38,238 bases of DNA. Origin: Hyphomicrobiales bacterium. GTDB taxonomy: Bacteria > Pseudomonadota > Alphaproteobacteria > Rhizobiales > Aestuariivirgaceae. Made by a program: the position numbers and the translations under genes. Shown piece by piece: positions 25,106 to 34,816 of this stretch. The notes below the pieces were generated by a model. That model was given only the letters and a program-made list of their open reading frames with translations. It ran no database searches and was not told the origin of the DNA. Location: positions 1 to 38,238 of the forward strand of contig JALXCV010000131.1 in the NCBI GenBank assembly GCA_026990765.1, written 5' to 3'. Position 1 is the stretch's first letter; each line of letters begins with the position of its first letter.

Positions 25106-26285
25106 AAGCCTTATAATCGCCTGTCTGTTACTGGGTGCATGTTCGGCAAATCAGCCTGATTTTCAGCTTGCAGATAATGACAAACCGATACAGCAAAGCC
25201 AGAAGCAACAACAGGACCAGACCACCAAACCGGTAACAAAACCGGTTATCCGACCGGCAATGGCTGAATATCAAGGCGGCAAAACCCACCAGTCAGACTG
25301 GTGCACATATCTGAAAGAAGATGCCGCTGCCGAGGCTACGATTTTGCGGGCCCCCACCCTTTCAGGAGAAATCAATGATGAGGGTCGCAAAGGGGTTAAT
25401 CTTGGCTTTGATCTGATGAATATCCCCAAATCCGTATTGATTGAGCGCACAGCTGTAGCCAAATGCAAACGCTACAAGGCAACCTCTGCCCTTAACCAGA
25501 TGATACTGACTATCCCCGGCAAGCTGACCCGGGCCGGTTTTGCCGCAAAGGCCCGCTCCATAAAAGCCAATTCCCGCCAGTTGCGCGCCGTTAAAACCCT
25601 TGCAGCTCAAGAACTGCGCACCGGGGTTCTGGACAAACGTCAGGCTGACACTTTGCGCGTCAAGGTCGACATGTTGATAGCAGAGGGTAAAAAGGCAGAT
25701 TCAGAAGCCGCCAGCCGCAAAAGTCTTGATTATTATGGCAATCAGAGCCTCAAGGCAGCCAGTTCACAATTGCTGGCAGCTGAACGCGAGCTGGCAGATA
25801 TTAACAGCGATATCAGAACTGCTGATGCGTTTTCGGTCAATCTGCAAAGTGGCTGGCGAGATGCACTGGTGCAGGATGGTCTCAAGGTTCAAGATGATTC
25901 ATTTTATGGCGGAGTAAAGGTTTCGGTCAAACTTGGTGCCCTCAACCCGATGCGGGCCGAACATGAACGCGCCGCACTCGCTGCCAGATTGCGCGCCCAT
26001 AATAGTGAACCGGGAAGTGCTTTCTGGAAATTGCGTGAAATAATATCGGCTCAAAACGCAGCACGTTCCGGCCTTCTGGCATCACGGCGACAATTGCAGC
26101 GCGCTCTGTCAACAGCCAGGGGTCTCAAAGCCAGTCTGCCTCGCAATGATGAGGCCTATATTGCCTCGCGTCTAGAAATCGAAATCAGAATAATTGCCAT
26201 CAAGGCAAAACTGGCCGGCGTCAACGCCTCACTGGCAGAAATCGATCATTCATTAAAGAGATTCAAATCCGGTTTCTCAGGTTAA
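25077..26285 (+). CDS. Coiled-coil lipoprotein resembling a TolC-family outer-membrane factor
   Basis: This 402-residue protein has a lipoprotein signal with lipobox LLGAC (Cys22) and serine at +2, which favours outer-membrane sorting. A Gln/Lys/Pro-rich linker runs from about 30 to 60. The rest is long helices with short strands. VLIERTAVAKCKRYKATSAL and LRTGVLDKRQADTLRVKVDM recall the helix starts of TolC-type channels, and FYGGVKVSVKLGALNPMRAE recalls their strand-helix joint. The start at 25077 has a perfect AAGGAGG six bases upstream; a longer frame from 24972 would run inside the previous gene. The 29-base overlap couples it to the adaptor. It could form the outer-membrane exit of the polysaccharide system. 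The homology is inferred from pattern only. Confidence 0.72.
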   Translation: MLADHLCSSKSLIIACLLLGACSANQPDFQLADNDKPIQQSQKQQQDQTTKPVTKPVIRPAMAEYQGGKTHQSDWCTYLKEDAAAEATILRAPTLSGEINDEGRKGVNLGFDLMNIPKSVLIERTAVAKCKRYKATSALNQMILTIPGKLTRAGFAAKARSIKANSRQLRAVKTLAAQELRTGVLDKRQADTLRVKVDMLIAEGKKADSEAASRKSLDYYGNQSLKAASSQLLAAERELADINSDIRTADAFSVNLQSGWRDALVQDGLKVQDDSFYGGVKVSVKLGALNPMRAEHERAALAARLRAHNSEPGSAFWKLREIISAQNAARSGLLASRRQLQRALSTARGLKASLPRNDEAYIASRLEIEIRIIAIKAKLAGVNASLAEIDHSLKRFKSGFSG

Positions 26286-26324
26286 ATCCCGGTTTTTGCA
26301 GCTTCAAACCGGAATTGAACCTGT

Positions 26325-27185
26325 CTATTCAAACTCATCCGGTTTGAACTCCTGTACATTTGAGCAGAACTGGCAGGTAACTTCCAGTTTGCCGTCATGT
26401 TCCATATCCTTGCGGTCCTTGGAAGAAAAACCTTTCAGCATTTCAAACATCCTGTCACGCGAGCAGGTGCAGGCATGACTGACAGCCTGTGGCGGGTAAA
26501 CCGTAACCCCATCTTCGTGATAGAGTCGATATAATAATCGTTCAGCTTCCAGCGTTGGATCAAGCAATTCATCATCCTTGGCAGTTTCAGCCAGCACCCG
26601 GGCTTTAGTCCAGTCATCACCATGGCTTGTGCCTTCTTTGGCCAGATGCTGAACCATGATGCCGCCTGCTCGCCAGTGTTTGCCATTTTCATCAACCAGC
26701 GGCCCGGCAGCCAGTCTGATCAGGCTTGGCAATTGTTCAGATTTTTCAAAATAGCTGTCTGCTGCCTCAGCCAGCGACTGGCCTTTCAGCTCCACAATAC
26801 CCTGATACTGCTCCATCTCCTTGCCCTGATCAATCGTCAGCGCCAGATGCCCCTTGCCCAGAAGCGGGCCATCAGCATCCAGTCTGTCCTGATCATAATG
26901 GGCATAACCCCTGATATTGCCAGGACTGGTATAATCGGCAACCAGCAGTGAAACCGGGCCATCACCTTGTGCCTGCAATATCAGCTTGCCGTCAAATTTC
27001 AGAGCGCTGCCCAAAAGAGCCGTCAGGCTGACAGCTTCGGCCAGCAGCCGCGATACAGTTTCAGGGTAATCGTGTTTTTTGACAATCTCATCAACCACTG
27101 ACCCCAGACGCACTACGCGCCCGCGCACTCCAAGCGGTTCTACTGCAAATGGCAGTACCAGATTATCACTCAGCTTATTACTCAT
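26325..27185 (-). CDS. hslO: Redox-regulated chaperone Hsp33
   Basis: This 286-residue cytoplasmic holdase is activated when its zinc cysteines are oxidised. The C-terminal redox switch is intact: ACTCS (CxC) near residue 238 and CQFCS (CxxC) near 271. The N-terminal domain includes [18 protein letters not shown] and the family block [23 protein letters not shown]. The ATG at 27185 overlaps the argF stop by eight bases; the longer frame would extend into argF and is not used. It is the last gene of argD-argF-hslO, an arrangement common in Alphaproteobacteria. It is convergent with the lipoprotein gene. Confidence 0.95.
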   Translation of the reverse strand: MSNKLSDNLVLPFAVEPLGVRGRVVRLGSVVDEIVKKHDYPETVSRLLAEAVSLTALLGSALKFDGKLILQAQGDGPVSLLVADYTSPGNIRGYAHYDQDRLDADGPLLGKGHLALTIDQGKEMEQYQGIVELKGQSLAEAADSYFEKSEQLPSLIRLAAGPLVDENGKHWRAGGIMVQHLAKEGTSHGDDWTKARVLAETAKDDELLDPTLEAERLLYRLYHEDGVTVYPPQAVSHACTCSRDRMFEMLKGFSSKDRKDMEHDGKLEVTCQFCSNVQEFKPDEFE

Positions 27186-28116
27186 CATCGGCCATACAAA
27201 AACCCAGAACTGCCTTTTGTGCATGCAGCCGGTTTTCAGCTTCGGCAAATACCACAGATTGCGGCCCGTCAATAACCTGCGCTGTCACTTCTTCACCGCG
27301 ATGAGCCGGCAGACAGTGCATGAATATCGCATCCGGCCTTGCCATATCCATCAATCTTTGATCAACCTGATAGGGCTGCAGCATATTATGCAGATTATGG
27401 TTTGGTTCATCACCCATTGATTCCCAGGTATCGGTTACCACACAATCAACCCCGGTTACTGCATCTTCCGGCTTGTCGGTAACTGTTATTTTTGCCCCGG
27501 CAGAATTGGCCCAGTCCATTATCTGCCTTGATGGCTGTAATTCTTCAGGCGCGGCAATACGCAATTCAAACCCGAACCGACCGGCTGCATGAATCCATGA
27601 ATTGGCAACATTATTGGCATCACCCGACCAGGCAACCACCAGCCCGCCCAGATCACCTTTTACTTCTCGCAAGGTCTGCATATCAGCCATGATCTGGCAG
27701 GGGTGAGAAAAATCTGTCAGCGCGTTGATTACCGGCACTGTTGCATGTGCAGCCAGTTCCTGCAACTTGTCATCACCAAAGGTGCGGATCATGATACCGT
27801 CAACAAAACCGGACAGGATTTTGGCAGTATCTGCAACCGTTTCACCCCGGCCAAGCTGCATTTCAGCTGATGACAGAACCAGCGTCTGGCCCCCCATCTG
27901 CCGCATCGCCACATCAAATGAAACCCTTGTGCGGGTTGACGGTTTTTCAAACACCATGGCCAGCACCTTGCCAGCCAGAGGAGCATCTGGTTCCACTTCA
28001 CCCCTGGGATGCCCGATACGGGCCTTTTTCATTGCATCGGCATTATCAAGGATTTTTGTCAGCGTTTCGGTATCATATTGTGATACTTCCAGAAAATGCC
28101 TTACTTGTTTGCTCAT
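27178..28116 (-). CDS. argF: Ornithine carbamoyltransferase
   Basis: This 312-residue cytoplasmic enzyme makes citrulline from ornithine and carbamoyl phosphate in arginine synthesis. Visible motifs are the carbamoyl-phosphate loop STRTRVSF, the HPCQIMAD block, DTWESMGDE for ornithine binding, and the catalytic [11 protein letters not shown] near the C-terminus. The ATG at 28116 overlaps the argD stop (ATGA) and has GGAG eight bases upstream; a start nine codons earlier is less likely. carA in the same window encodes the glutaminase subunit that helps supply its carbamoyl phosphate. Confidence 0.97.
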   Translation of the reverse strand: MSKQVRHFLEVSQYDTETLTKILDNADAMKKARIGHPRGEVEPDAPLAGKVLAMVFEKPSTRTRVSFDVAMRQMGGQTLVLSSAEMQLGRGETVADTAKILSGFVDGIMIRTFGDDKLQELAAHATVPVINALTDFSHPCQIMADMQTLREVKGDLGGLVVAWSGDANNVANSWIHAAGRFGFELRIAAPEELQPSRQIMDWANSAGAKITVTDKPEDAVTGVDCVVTDTWESMGDEPNHNLHNMLQPYQVDQRLMDMARPDAIFMHCLPAHRGEEVTAQVIDGPQSVVFAEAENRLHAQKAVLGFCMADDE

Positions 28117-29294
28117 TGTTTTTGCTCCTGCATTTTTTGACATGCACGTTCAATCTTGTTTTCAGCTTCTTCAATTTCTTCATCTGTTACTATCAGTGGC
28201 GGTAACAGCCGCACCACATTGTCTGCTGCCGGAATAGTCAGCATTTTTTCAGCAATCAGCGCCTTGACCATTTCACTATTGGCCGGTTTGACCTTCAACC
28301 CCAGCATCAGTCCCTTGCCGCGAATTTCTTCAATAATATCAGGGTACTGATCTTTCAACCGGGCCAGCTTCTGGGAAAGTTTAAGCCCGGTCTGGTTGAC
28401 GTGCTGCATAAACCCTTCAGCCAGCACCACATCCAGCACCGCATTGCCCACAGCCATTGCCAGCGGATTACCACCAAAAGTAGTGCCATGAGTACCCGCA
28501 GTCATACCCTTGCCGGCTTCAACAGTTGCCAGACACGCACCCATTGGAAAGCCACCGCCAATCCCCTTGGCAATTGCCATGATATCAGGGGTAATACCAG
28601 CCCATTCATGGGCAAATAAACGCCCGGTACGGCCAACTCCTGACTGCACTTCATCCAGTATCAGCAACAGGCCATTTTCATCGCATATTTCCCTCAAGGC
28701 CCGCAGGAATTCATTTTCAACTGGACGAATACCGCCTTCACCCTGCACCGGTTCAATCAGGATTGCTGCGGTTTCATCACCAATGGCTGCTTCAACCGCT
28801 TTCAGATCATTGAAAACCACCTGGTCAAACCCGTCAACCACCGGTCCAAACCCATCCAGATATTGCTTCTTGCCACCAGCTGCAATGGTCGCAAGGGTGC
28901 GGCCATGAAAGGCCCCTTCAAAAGTTATAATCCGGTAACGCTGGCCATTACCGCTTGCTGAGTGATATTTGCGCGCCATCTTGATTGAACATTCAAGCGC
29001 TTCAGCTCCTGAATTGGTAAAAAATACCTGATCGGCAAAGCTTGCTGCAACCAGTCTTTCGGCAAGTTTTTCACCATCTGGCATCTGATAAAGATTGGAA
29101 GTGTGCCATAATTTGCCCGCCTGTTCCTGCAATGCAGCCACTAACTGCGGGTGGGCATGACCCAGACTGGAGACCGCAATCCCGGCCCCAAAATCCAGAT
29201 AGGAGTCGCCATCCTTGGTAAATAGATGCACACCTTTGCCATGATCAAACGATAGCGGGGTTCTTGCATATGCAGGTAGCAGGGCCGAAGACAT
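28113..29294 (-). CDS. argD: Acetylornithine aminotransferase
   Basis: This 393-residue pyridoxal-phosphate enzyme of aminotransferase class III converts N-acetylglutamate semialdehyde to acetylornithine. It may also serve in diaminopimelate synthesis as the succinyl-DAP aminotransferase. Motifs are [27 protein letters not shown], the cofactor aspartate in [14 protein letters not shown], and the Schiff-base lysine in [15 protein letters not shown]. It is the first gene of argD-argF-hslO. Its leader contains an intrinsic terminator downstream of a good sigma-70 promoter, which suggests attenuation. Confidence 0.96.
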   Translation of the reverse strand: MSSALLPAYARTPLSFDHGKGVHLFTKDGDSYLDFGAGIAVSSLGHAHPQLVAALQEQAGKLWHTSNLYQMPDGEKLAERLVAASFADQVFFTNSGAEALECSIKMARKYHSASGNGQRYRIITFEGAFHGRTLATIAAGGKKQYLDGFGPVVDGFDQVVFNDLKAVEAAIGDETAAILIEPVQGEGGIRPVENEFLRALREICDENGLLLILDEVQSGVGRTGRLFAHEWAGITPDIMAIAKGIGGGFPMGACLATVEAGKGMTAGTHGTTFGGNPLAMAVGNAVLDVVLAEGFMQHVNQTGLKLSQKLARLKDQYPDIIEEIRGKGLMLGLKVKPANSEMVKALIAEKMLTIPAADNVVRLLPPLIVTDEEIEEAENKIERACQKMQEQKQ

Positions 29295-29312
29295 TTTAAT
29301 AATTCCAAAACC

Positions 29313-29340
29313 AAAAAAGCCGCCTGATCTGGCGGCGGGA
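29313..29340 (-). terminator. Intrinsic terminator in the argD leader
   Basis: On the minus strand GCCGCC-N6-GGCGGC (29336-29319) is followed by TTTTTT (29318-29313), 19 bases before the argD start. It could end rpoD transcripts. However, a promoter lies between it and rpoD, so it more likely acts as an argD attenuator or as the end of a short leader RNA. Confidence 0.75.
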
Positions 29341-29366
29341 TGAAAAACTTCAATTCAAGGTTAGGA

Positions 29367-29395
29367 GTTATACAAAACAAATACCTGCCGGTCAA
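29367..29395 (-). promoter_or_regulatory. Sigma-70 promoter of argD-argF-hslO
   Basis: On the minus strand TTGACC (29395-29390) and TATAAC (29372-29367) are separated by exactly 17 bases. The expected start is near 29360, giving a leader of about 65 bases that includes the terminator hairpin at 29313-29340. The -35 element lies within an arm of the long inverted repeat at 29386-29423. Confidence 0.6.
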
Positions 29396-29423
29396 TCCAG
29401 GTTTTAACCTGCCTTGACCGGCA
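29386..29423. terminator. Long nested hairpin downstream of rpoD
   Basis: Perfect 10-base outer arms, TGCCGGTCAA (29386-29395) and TTGACCGGCA (29414-29423), enclose a second inverted repeat, CAGGTT-TT-AACCTG. It lies 34 bases after the rpoD stop. On the minus strand it is followed by a T-rich stretch, GGTATTTGTTTTG. It may terminate rpoD, or act on the overlapping argD promoter. Confidence 0.5.
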
Positions 29424-29457
29424 AAAATTCATTCACTTCACCAGTTGAGGGATAATA

Positions 29458-31446
29458 TTAATTATCAAGGAAACTGCGCAATTTGCGTGAGCGGCTTGGA
29501 TGTTTCAGCTTGCGCAGCGCCTTGGCCTCAATCTGGCGGATACGTTCACGCGTTACCGAGAATTGCTGGCCGACTTCTTCCAGCGTGTGGTCGGTATTCA
29601 TGCCAATGCCAAACCGCATCCGCAATACCCGCTCCTCGCGCGGGGTCAGTGAAGCCAGCACTCTGGTTGTGGTTTCGCGCAAATTGGCCTGAATAGCTGA
29701 ATCGATCGGCAAAACTGCATTTTTATCCTCGATAAAATCACCCAGATGCGAATCTTCTTCATCTCCTACCGGGGTTTCAAGGCTGACCGGCTCCTTGGCG
29801 ATCTTCATCACCTTGCGGACTTTTTCCAGCGGCATTGACAGTTTTTCTGAAATTTCTTCAGGTGTTGGTTCGCGACCAATTTCGTGCATGATCTGCCGGG
29901 TTGTACGCACAATCTTGTTGATGGTTTCGATCATATGTACCGGAATACGGATGGTGCGGGCCTGATCGGCGATTGAGCGGGTAATGGCCTGCCTGATCCA
30001 CCAGGTTGCATAGGTCGAGAATTTATAGCCCCGGCGATATTCAAATTTGTCAACCGCCTTCATCAGGCCAATATTGCCTTCCTGAATGAGGTCAAGGAAT
30101 TGCAGTCCACGATTGGTATATTTCTTGGCAATCGAAATCACCAGACGCAGATTTGCCTCAACCATTTCCTTTTTGGCAATCGAGGCTTCACGTTCACCCT
30201 TTTGTACTGACTGCACAATCCGGCGAAATTCTGGAATCTGCAAACCGGTATCAGATGCCAGGGCATGAATTTCATCACGGGTTTCACGAATGGTTTTTTC
30301 TTCCTTGGAAACAAAATCCTTCCAGCCATGTTCAGTTATCTGGGAAATCCGCTTGACCCAGTCAGGCTCAAGTTCTTCACCCTGATATTCTTTCAGGAAA
30401 GCCTGACGCGGAACCTTGTAGGTTTCAGCCAGCCGCATCATCCGGCCTTCCAGTGAAATCAGCTTGCGGTTAATATCGTAAAGCTGTTCAACCAGAGCCT
30501 CAATACGGGCATTATTCAAACACAGGGATTTAACCAGTTCGATAATATCCTTGCGCAACTTCTTGTAGCGGCGCGCCTGGGAAGATGACAATTTGGTTTT
30601 TTCAGTAACTTCCTGATCCTGCAACTTGCGCAGTGACTTGTAGGTTTTGGCAATTGCATCGAATGTTTCAACAACTTTGGGCTTTAATTCTGCCTCCATG
30701 GCAGCCAGCGACATGTTGACTTCATCATCTTCATCGTCATCATCATCAGTTTCTTCACTGGCAGTATCCTCACCAGTTGCAGTATCATCATCTGAAGATA
30801 CTGTTTCTTCATCGGCTTTCTTGGTCGCATCAACCTTTTTTGCATCCGGTCCGGCAAAGGTTGCATCAAGATCAATAATATCCCTGAGCAAAATGCGGCC
30901 TTCTTCCAGTTCATCACGCCAGATGATGATAGCCTGGAAAGTCAGCGGGCTTTCGCAAAGCCCGTGGATCATGGCTTCGCGCCCGGCTTCGATACGCTTG
31001 GCAATGGCGATTTCGCCTTCACGTGACAACAGCTCAACCGAACCCATCTCACGCAAATACATCCGCACCGGATCATCTGTACGGTCAACCGGTTCAGTCT
31101 TGCGGGCAACTTTCATCGGCAGACCGCGATTGGTTTTTTCAACCGTCTTGGCTGTGTCTTCAGCTTCTTCTTCGGTCTCAACTACATTGATACCAATATC
31201 ATTCAGTCTGGACATGGTATCTTCAATATCTTCAGATGTTACCCCATCATCAGGCAACATCTCGTTTAATTCATCATAGGTTATGAACCCGCGCTTTTTT
31301 GCAACCCGGATCATTTTCTTGACTGTCGCATTGGACATGTCCAGAATCGGTTTTACCTGTTTTTCATCACTATCAGCGCTTTTGCTGCTTGCGCTCTTTT
31401 TAGCCGGTTTTTTGGTAGCGGTTTTTTTTGCCGGAGCTTTTGCCAT
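29458..31446 (-). CDS. rpoD: Primary RNA polymerase sigma factor RpoD (sigma-70)
   Basis: This 662-residue housekeeping sigma factor has a Lys/Ala-rich N-terminus and region 1.1 (about 35-90). Region 1.2 contains [12 protein letters not shown] non-conserved insert holds a strongly acidic run near 215-245 (many Asp and Glu). Regions 2.1-2.4 include [27 protein letters not shown] and [17 protein letters not shown]. Region 3 and region 4.2 ([29 protein letters not shown]) complete it. It lies downstream of dnaG on the same strand, the remnant of the classic rpsU-dnaG-rpoD unit, which is broken up here. A second sigma factor, RpoN, is implied by the promoter near 2130. Confidence 0.98.
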   Translation of the reverse strand: MAKAPAKKTATKKPAKKSASSKSADSDEKQVKPILDMSNATVKKMIRVAKKRGFITYDELNEMLPDDGVTSEDIEDTMSRLNDIGINVVETEEEAEDTAKTVEKTNRGLPMKVARKTEPVDRTDDPVRMYLREMGSVELLSREGEIAIAKRIEAGREAMIHGLCESPLTFQAIIIWRDELEEGRILLRDIIDLDATFAGPDAKKVDATKKADEETVSSDDDTATGEDTASEETDDDDDEDDEVNMSLAAMEAELKPKVVETFDAIAKTYKSLRKLQDQEVTEKTKLSSSQARRYKKLRKDIIELVKSLCLNNARIEALVEQLYDINRKLISLEGRMMRLAETYKVPRQAFLKEYQGEELEPDWVKRISQITEHGWKDFVSKEEKTIRETRDEIHALASDTGLQIPEFRRIVQSVQKGEREASIAKKEMVEANLRLVISIAKKYTNRGLQFLDLIQEGNIGLMKAVDKFEYRRGYKFSTYATWWIRQAITRSIADQARTIRIPVHMIETINKIVRTTRQIMHEIGREPTPEEISEKLSMPLEKVRKVMKIAKEPVSLETPVGDEEDSHLGDFIEDKNAVLPIDSAIQANLRETTTRVLASLTPREERVLRMRFGIGMNTDHTLEEVGQQFSVTRERIRQIEAKALRKLKHPSRSRKLRSFLDN

Positions 31447-31565
31447 GTAACTTTAACCCGTTATATTGTAATGATGGCTTATACCATCGAATCACTGTTT
31501 AAAAAGCTGTGCTTGTCAGATGTTTTAATGCTCATCACTTTAACCAGCCGTTAATCATAAAAAAT

Positions 31566-33497
31566 TTATCCGCCCTGCAGTGATGTTCTGCCTGATGCTT
31601 CGCCAAAACCCTCAATTGAAGCCTCTTCTCCCTGTGTTGAACTAAGCATTTCGCGTATTTCGTTCAACCGGTAAAAATTCTCTTCAGTCGGGCTTTCAGC
31701 CAAATTCCTTTCTGCTTCCTTCAACTCACGCTCCAGCGTGATTGATTTATGATGCAATGCCAGCATATGCTGTAAACCTGTCAGTGCATCATCTGGCGCA
31801 GCATCTGGTTGAAAAAACCACGAATTCAGCTTTCTGGCCTGCTCATTCATCTCATCGATAGTGCGGGTAAAACCCTTCTCCAGCAGATGGGATTTCAAAT
31901 CTTCCTTTTCAAGGGGTTCCCCAAGTGAGGCAATATTCAGTATTTCCCGGCGCAATCTGTCAAGTTCGCGCGAGTGCAAAACCAGATCTGACAGGGTTTC
32001 ATCCAGTTGATCCAGCAATTCAGGATGATTGACAAATGCCAGTATGATCAGTTTCTCACGATGGATGAAAGATCCAGGATTATTGCCGGTTCTGGCCTGT
32101 GCCATCAACTCGCGTGACGGTGGCTGGCGATTATCCCAGTTGCGATCATATTGGCGTCCACGATTTTTCCTGTATGGCCGGTTTGCAGAATATTTGCGCG
32201 AAACTGTGCGCCCCTGCTGCCATAATTGCCTTTGGCGCTGGCGCATTTCAGTCTTATAGAACATGCGAACCTTGTCATCACCAATCCGCCCGGTTGCCTC
32301 TTCCAGCATCACTTCAAACCTGGCCCTGCGCTCAGGGGTCGAGCGGTCATTTTCCTCCAGTGCCCGCCGCCACAGCAATTCACTCAGCGACAGGGTTTTA
32401 TCCAGTATGTCTTGCAAGGCTTGCGGCCCGTTATTGGTGACAATATCATCCGGGTCCATACCTTCCGGCAGCAGGGCAAAGCGCAATGAATAGCCAGGTT
32501 TTAGATGTGCCAGCGCCATGTCCATGGCTCTGAAAGCTGCCTTGATACCGGCACTGTCACCATCAAAACACAAAATCGGTTCAGGTGCCTGTCGCCACAT
32601 CAGATGCAATTGCTGCTCGGTGAGCGCTGTGCCAAGCGGTGCCACCGCATTGTCAAATCCGGCCCGGGCCAGTGCAATCACATCCATATAGCCCTCAACC
32701 GCAATAATCATCGCGTTCTGGTGAATGGATTTTCGCGCCTGATTGAGATTATACAGCACCTGGGATTTGCTGAAAATCGGGGTTTCCGGCGAGTTCAGAT
32801 ATTTTGCCGGCACATCAGCCCGCAAGGCCCGGCCACCAAAGGCAATGGCCCGGCCACGTATATCGCGTATCGGAAACATTATCCGGTCACGAAACCGGTC
32901 ATAGGGAACCGCAATATCTTCACCACCAATCACCAGCCCGGCTTCAATCATCGCTTCAGTGCGGATATTTTTCTCAGCCAGAAAGCTTTTAAGTGCAAAC
33001 CGGTCTGCCGGGGCATAGCCAATGCCGAACCGGCTTTGCATGGATGCCGACATATTGCGATCTGCCAGATAACAACGTGCGGCAGACCCGGATGGCAATT
33101 GCAACTGCCGGCCAAAAAACTCGGCTGCCATTTCATTTATTTCATAAAGGCTGGCCCGCTTTTCCTGTCTTTGTTCTTCCTCAGGTGATACTTGCGGCAT
33201 GGCAAGACCGGCCTGCGAGGCCAGCTGTTCTACAGCTTCTGGAAATGGAAGCCCGTGCTTTTCTGTCAGAAACCTGAAAATATCGCCAGATGCCTTGCAG
33301 CCAAAACAATAATATCGCCCTTGTGCATCATCGGCATGAAATGAAGGGGTCTTTTCATGATGAAACGGACAACAGGCCCAGTAGTCACCGCGCCCGGCAT
33401 TGGTCTTGCGCCGATCCCACTGGACCGCGCTGCCAACCACCGAAGACACAGAAACCCGCGCCCTTATCTGATCCAGAAATGAATCTGAAAATCGCAT
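31566..33497 (-). CDS. dnaG: DNA primase DnaG
   Basis: This 643-residue enzyme synthesises RNA primers at the replication fork. The N-terminal CHC2 zinc site reads CPFHHEKTPSF and YYCFGCKASGD (about 43-75). The TOPRIM domain (about 265-345) carries VEGYMDVIAL and the metal-binding CFDGDSAG. The C-terminal helicase-binding region is preceded by an Arg/Tyr/Asn-rich linker (about 435-475). The ATG at 33497 lies two codons after a possible TTG start and follows AAGGTGG. A perfect palindrome containing two GANTC methylation sites lies about 50 bases upstream. rpoD follows after 119 bases. Confidence 0.97.
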   Translation of the reverse strand: MRFSDSFLDQIRARVSVSSVVGSAVQWDRRKTNAGRGDYWACCPFHHEKTPSFHADDAQGRYYCFGCKASGDIFRFLTEKHGLPFPEAVEQLASQAGLAMPQVSPEEEQRQEKRASLYEINEMAAEFFGRQLQLPSGSAARCYLADRNMSASMQSRFGIGYAPADRFALKSFLAEKNIRTEAMIEAGLVIGGEDIAVPYDRFRDRIMFPIRDIRGRAIAFGGRALRADVPAKYLNSPETPIFSKSQVLYNLNQARKSIHQNAMIIAVEGYMDVIALARAGFDNAVAPLGTALTEQQLHLMWRQAPEPILCFDGDSAGIKAAFRAMDMALAHLKPGYSLRFALLPEGMDPDDIVTNNGPQALQDILDKTLSLSELLWRRALEENDRSTPERRARFEVMLEEATGRIGDDKVRMFYKTEMRQRQRQLWQQGRTVSRKYSANRPYRKNRGRQYDRNWDNRQPPSRELMAQARTGNNPGSFIHREKLIILAFVNHPELLDQLDETLSDLVLHSRELDRLRREILNIASLGEPLEKEDLKSHLLEKGFTRTIDEMNEQARKLNSWFFQPDAAPDDALTGLQHMLALHHKSITLERELKEAERNLAESPTEENFYRLNEIREMLSSTQGEEASIEGFGEASGRTSLQGG

Positions 33498-33546
33498 TCC
33501 CAACTACCACCTTTCGGCCCGGTTTTATCTGAAAACAAAACCAATG

Positions 33547-33560
33547 GCGAATCGATTCGC
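33547..33560. promoter_or_regulatory. Perfect palindrome with two CcrM (GANTC) sites upstream of dnaG
   Basis: GCGAATCGATTCGC is a 14-base perfect palindrome that contains GAATC and GATTC back to back. GANTC is the recognition site of the cell-cycle methyltransferase CcrM in Alphaproteobacteria. Its placement about 50 bases before dnaG suits a methylation-sensitive promoter. No poly-T tail follows, so it is not a terminator. Confidence 0.4.
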
Positions 33561-33580
33561 AAATGTTGTTGCACATGTTG

Positions 33581-34816
33581 TTATTGTGAACGGGTTATTA
33601 TCTGCAAAAACCCAAATTGCGCCAGTGCCGCCAGCATTGAAATCGCAAACACCACCCATAGGCCAAAAACACTGGCAATAATACCTGCCAGCAATGGCAA
33701 CAGAAAGGCCGGGGCGGTTATGGCATTGAAGTAACCGGAATATGCCGGGCGCTTGTCATCAGGGGAAATCTCCATCAAAAAACCGATAACTGCAATGGTC
33801 AAGCCGTTTGCCAGCGCACCTGATATAAAAAACAAGGCCAGAAATATCAGGAAAATATAATCATCATGGCCGGTAACAGCAGCGCTCATGGCCAGTATCA
33901 CTACTGGTGGCAGCACCCGGCCAAGCGCAATGGCTTTCAGCAGTGATACCTTGCCCAGCCGGTCACCCCACCAGCCCCATAACAGGTTTGATACCAGCGC
34001 CCCCATGGTCTGGGCACCCAAAAGCCATGCCACCTTTTTAAGATCAAAGCCGAAAGCTTCGGCCTCAACCACATAAAACGGCATTGCCATTAATACCGCA
34101 CCGCCACACCACTGGGCAAAAACGAACAAACGGAATTGCCGATTTTTGCGAAACACCCTGACCCCGTCTCGCAAATACTGAAAAAACCCCGGCTTGCTGC
34201 TCGGCTTTTTGTTGGTTTCCGGTTCCCCCATCGCACTGAATACACCAGATGAAATCAGCATCAGCCCTGAAGCTGTGGCAAAAACTGCTGCATAGGAAAC
34301 CGGAAAGGCAATGTTTTCCACCAGCCTGTCAACAGCCGCCACAACCACCAGCGCCAGCAGACCGCCGCCAAAAAACCTTGTAGCCAGTAAACGGCTGCGT
34401 AATTCAGAAGCCACCGAGCGCGCCACAATATCATTATAGGGAACCGCAACAATTCCTGAAATAAAGGCATAGGCCGTCCATACCAGCAGCACCAGCCCGG
34501 CCAGAACCGGATAGGACCAGTCAGCACCAATTACCAGCAACCCGGCCATAACCGCCATGGCAATAGCCCGGCCAAAGGCTCCAATACGATAATAATACAT
34601 GGAAGAACCTGAAACCTGCGCCAGATATCCCACAATCAGCTGTGGCAGCAACCAGCCAAATCGCAAAATGGCGGTAACCGCACCAACTGCCACCGTACTA
34701 CCGGTTAACTGGAAAACCAGCGCTGCCATTATAGTGGCTGAATCAATCGCTGCTGAGCCTGCCTGAAAGCTGATACCGGCAGCTGCTATGGATATGAACC
34801 TTTTACGCTCACTCAT
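33581..34816 (-). CDS. Major facilitator superfamily transporter
   Basis: This 411-residue protein has about twelve hydrophobic helices and a central cytoplasmic loop (about residues 195-220) rich in Lys and Pro. The end of the first bundle and a WGWWGDRLGKVSLLKAIALGR loop near 265-290 match the MFS loop signature. It has no soluble extra domain. Its start overlaps the stop of the CcdA-like gene (ATGA), so the two form a co-translated pair inserted between yqeY and dnaG. The substrate is unknown. Export of a small molecule linked to thiol or metal handling would fit the neighbour, but that is inference. Confidence 0.85.
   Translation of the reverse strand: MSERKRFISIAAAGISFQAGSAAIDSATIMAALVFQLTGSTVAVGAVTAILRFGWLLPQLIVGYLAQVSGSSMYYYRIGAFGRAIAMAVMAGLLVIGADWSYPVLAGLVLLVWTAYAFISGIVAVPYNDIVARSVASELRSRLLATRFFGGGLLALVVVAAVDRLVENIAFPVSYAAVFATASGLMLISSGVFSAMGEPETNKKPSSKPGFFQYLRDGVRVFRKNRQFRLFVFAQWCGGAVLMAMPFYVVEAEAFGFDLKKVAWLLGAQTMGALVSNLLWGWWGDRLGKVSLLKAIALGRVLPPVVILAMSAAVTGHDDYIFLIFLALFFISGALANGLTIAVIGFLMEISPDDKRPAYSGYFNAITAPAFLLPLLAGIIASVFGLWVVFAISMLAALAQFGFLQIITRSQ

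Noticed and set aside
26286-26324. Terminator between the lipoprotein gene and hslO
   Set aside because: CCGGTTT (26289-26295) and AAACCGG (26306-26312) can pair, but neither strand has a following T tract. It is kept out of the feature list.
30647-31279. 210-residue serine-rich open frame opposite rpoD
   Set aside because: It is the antisense shadow of the acidic and Glu-rich rpoD sequence, with no family resemblance and no ribosome site.
32505-33188. 227-residue open frame opposite dnaG
   Set aside because: It is a shadow of dnaG in another frame. dnaG has all its motifs intact.
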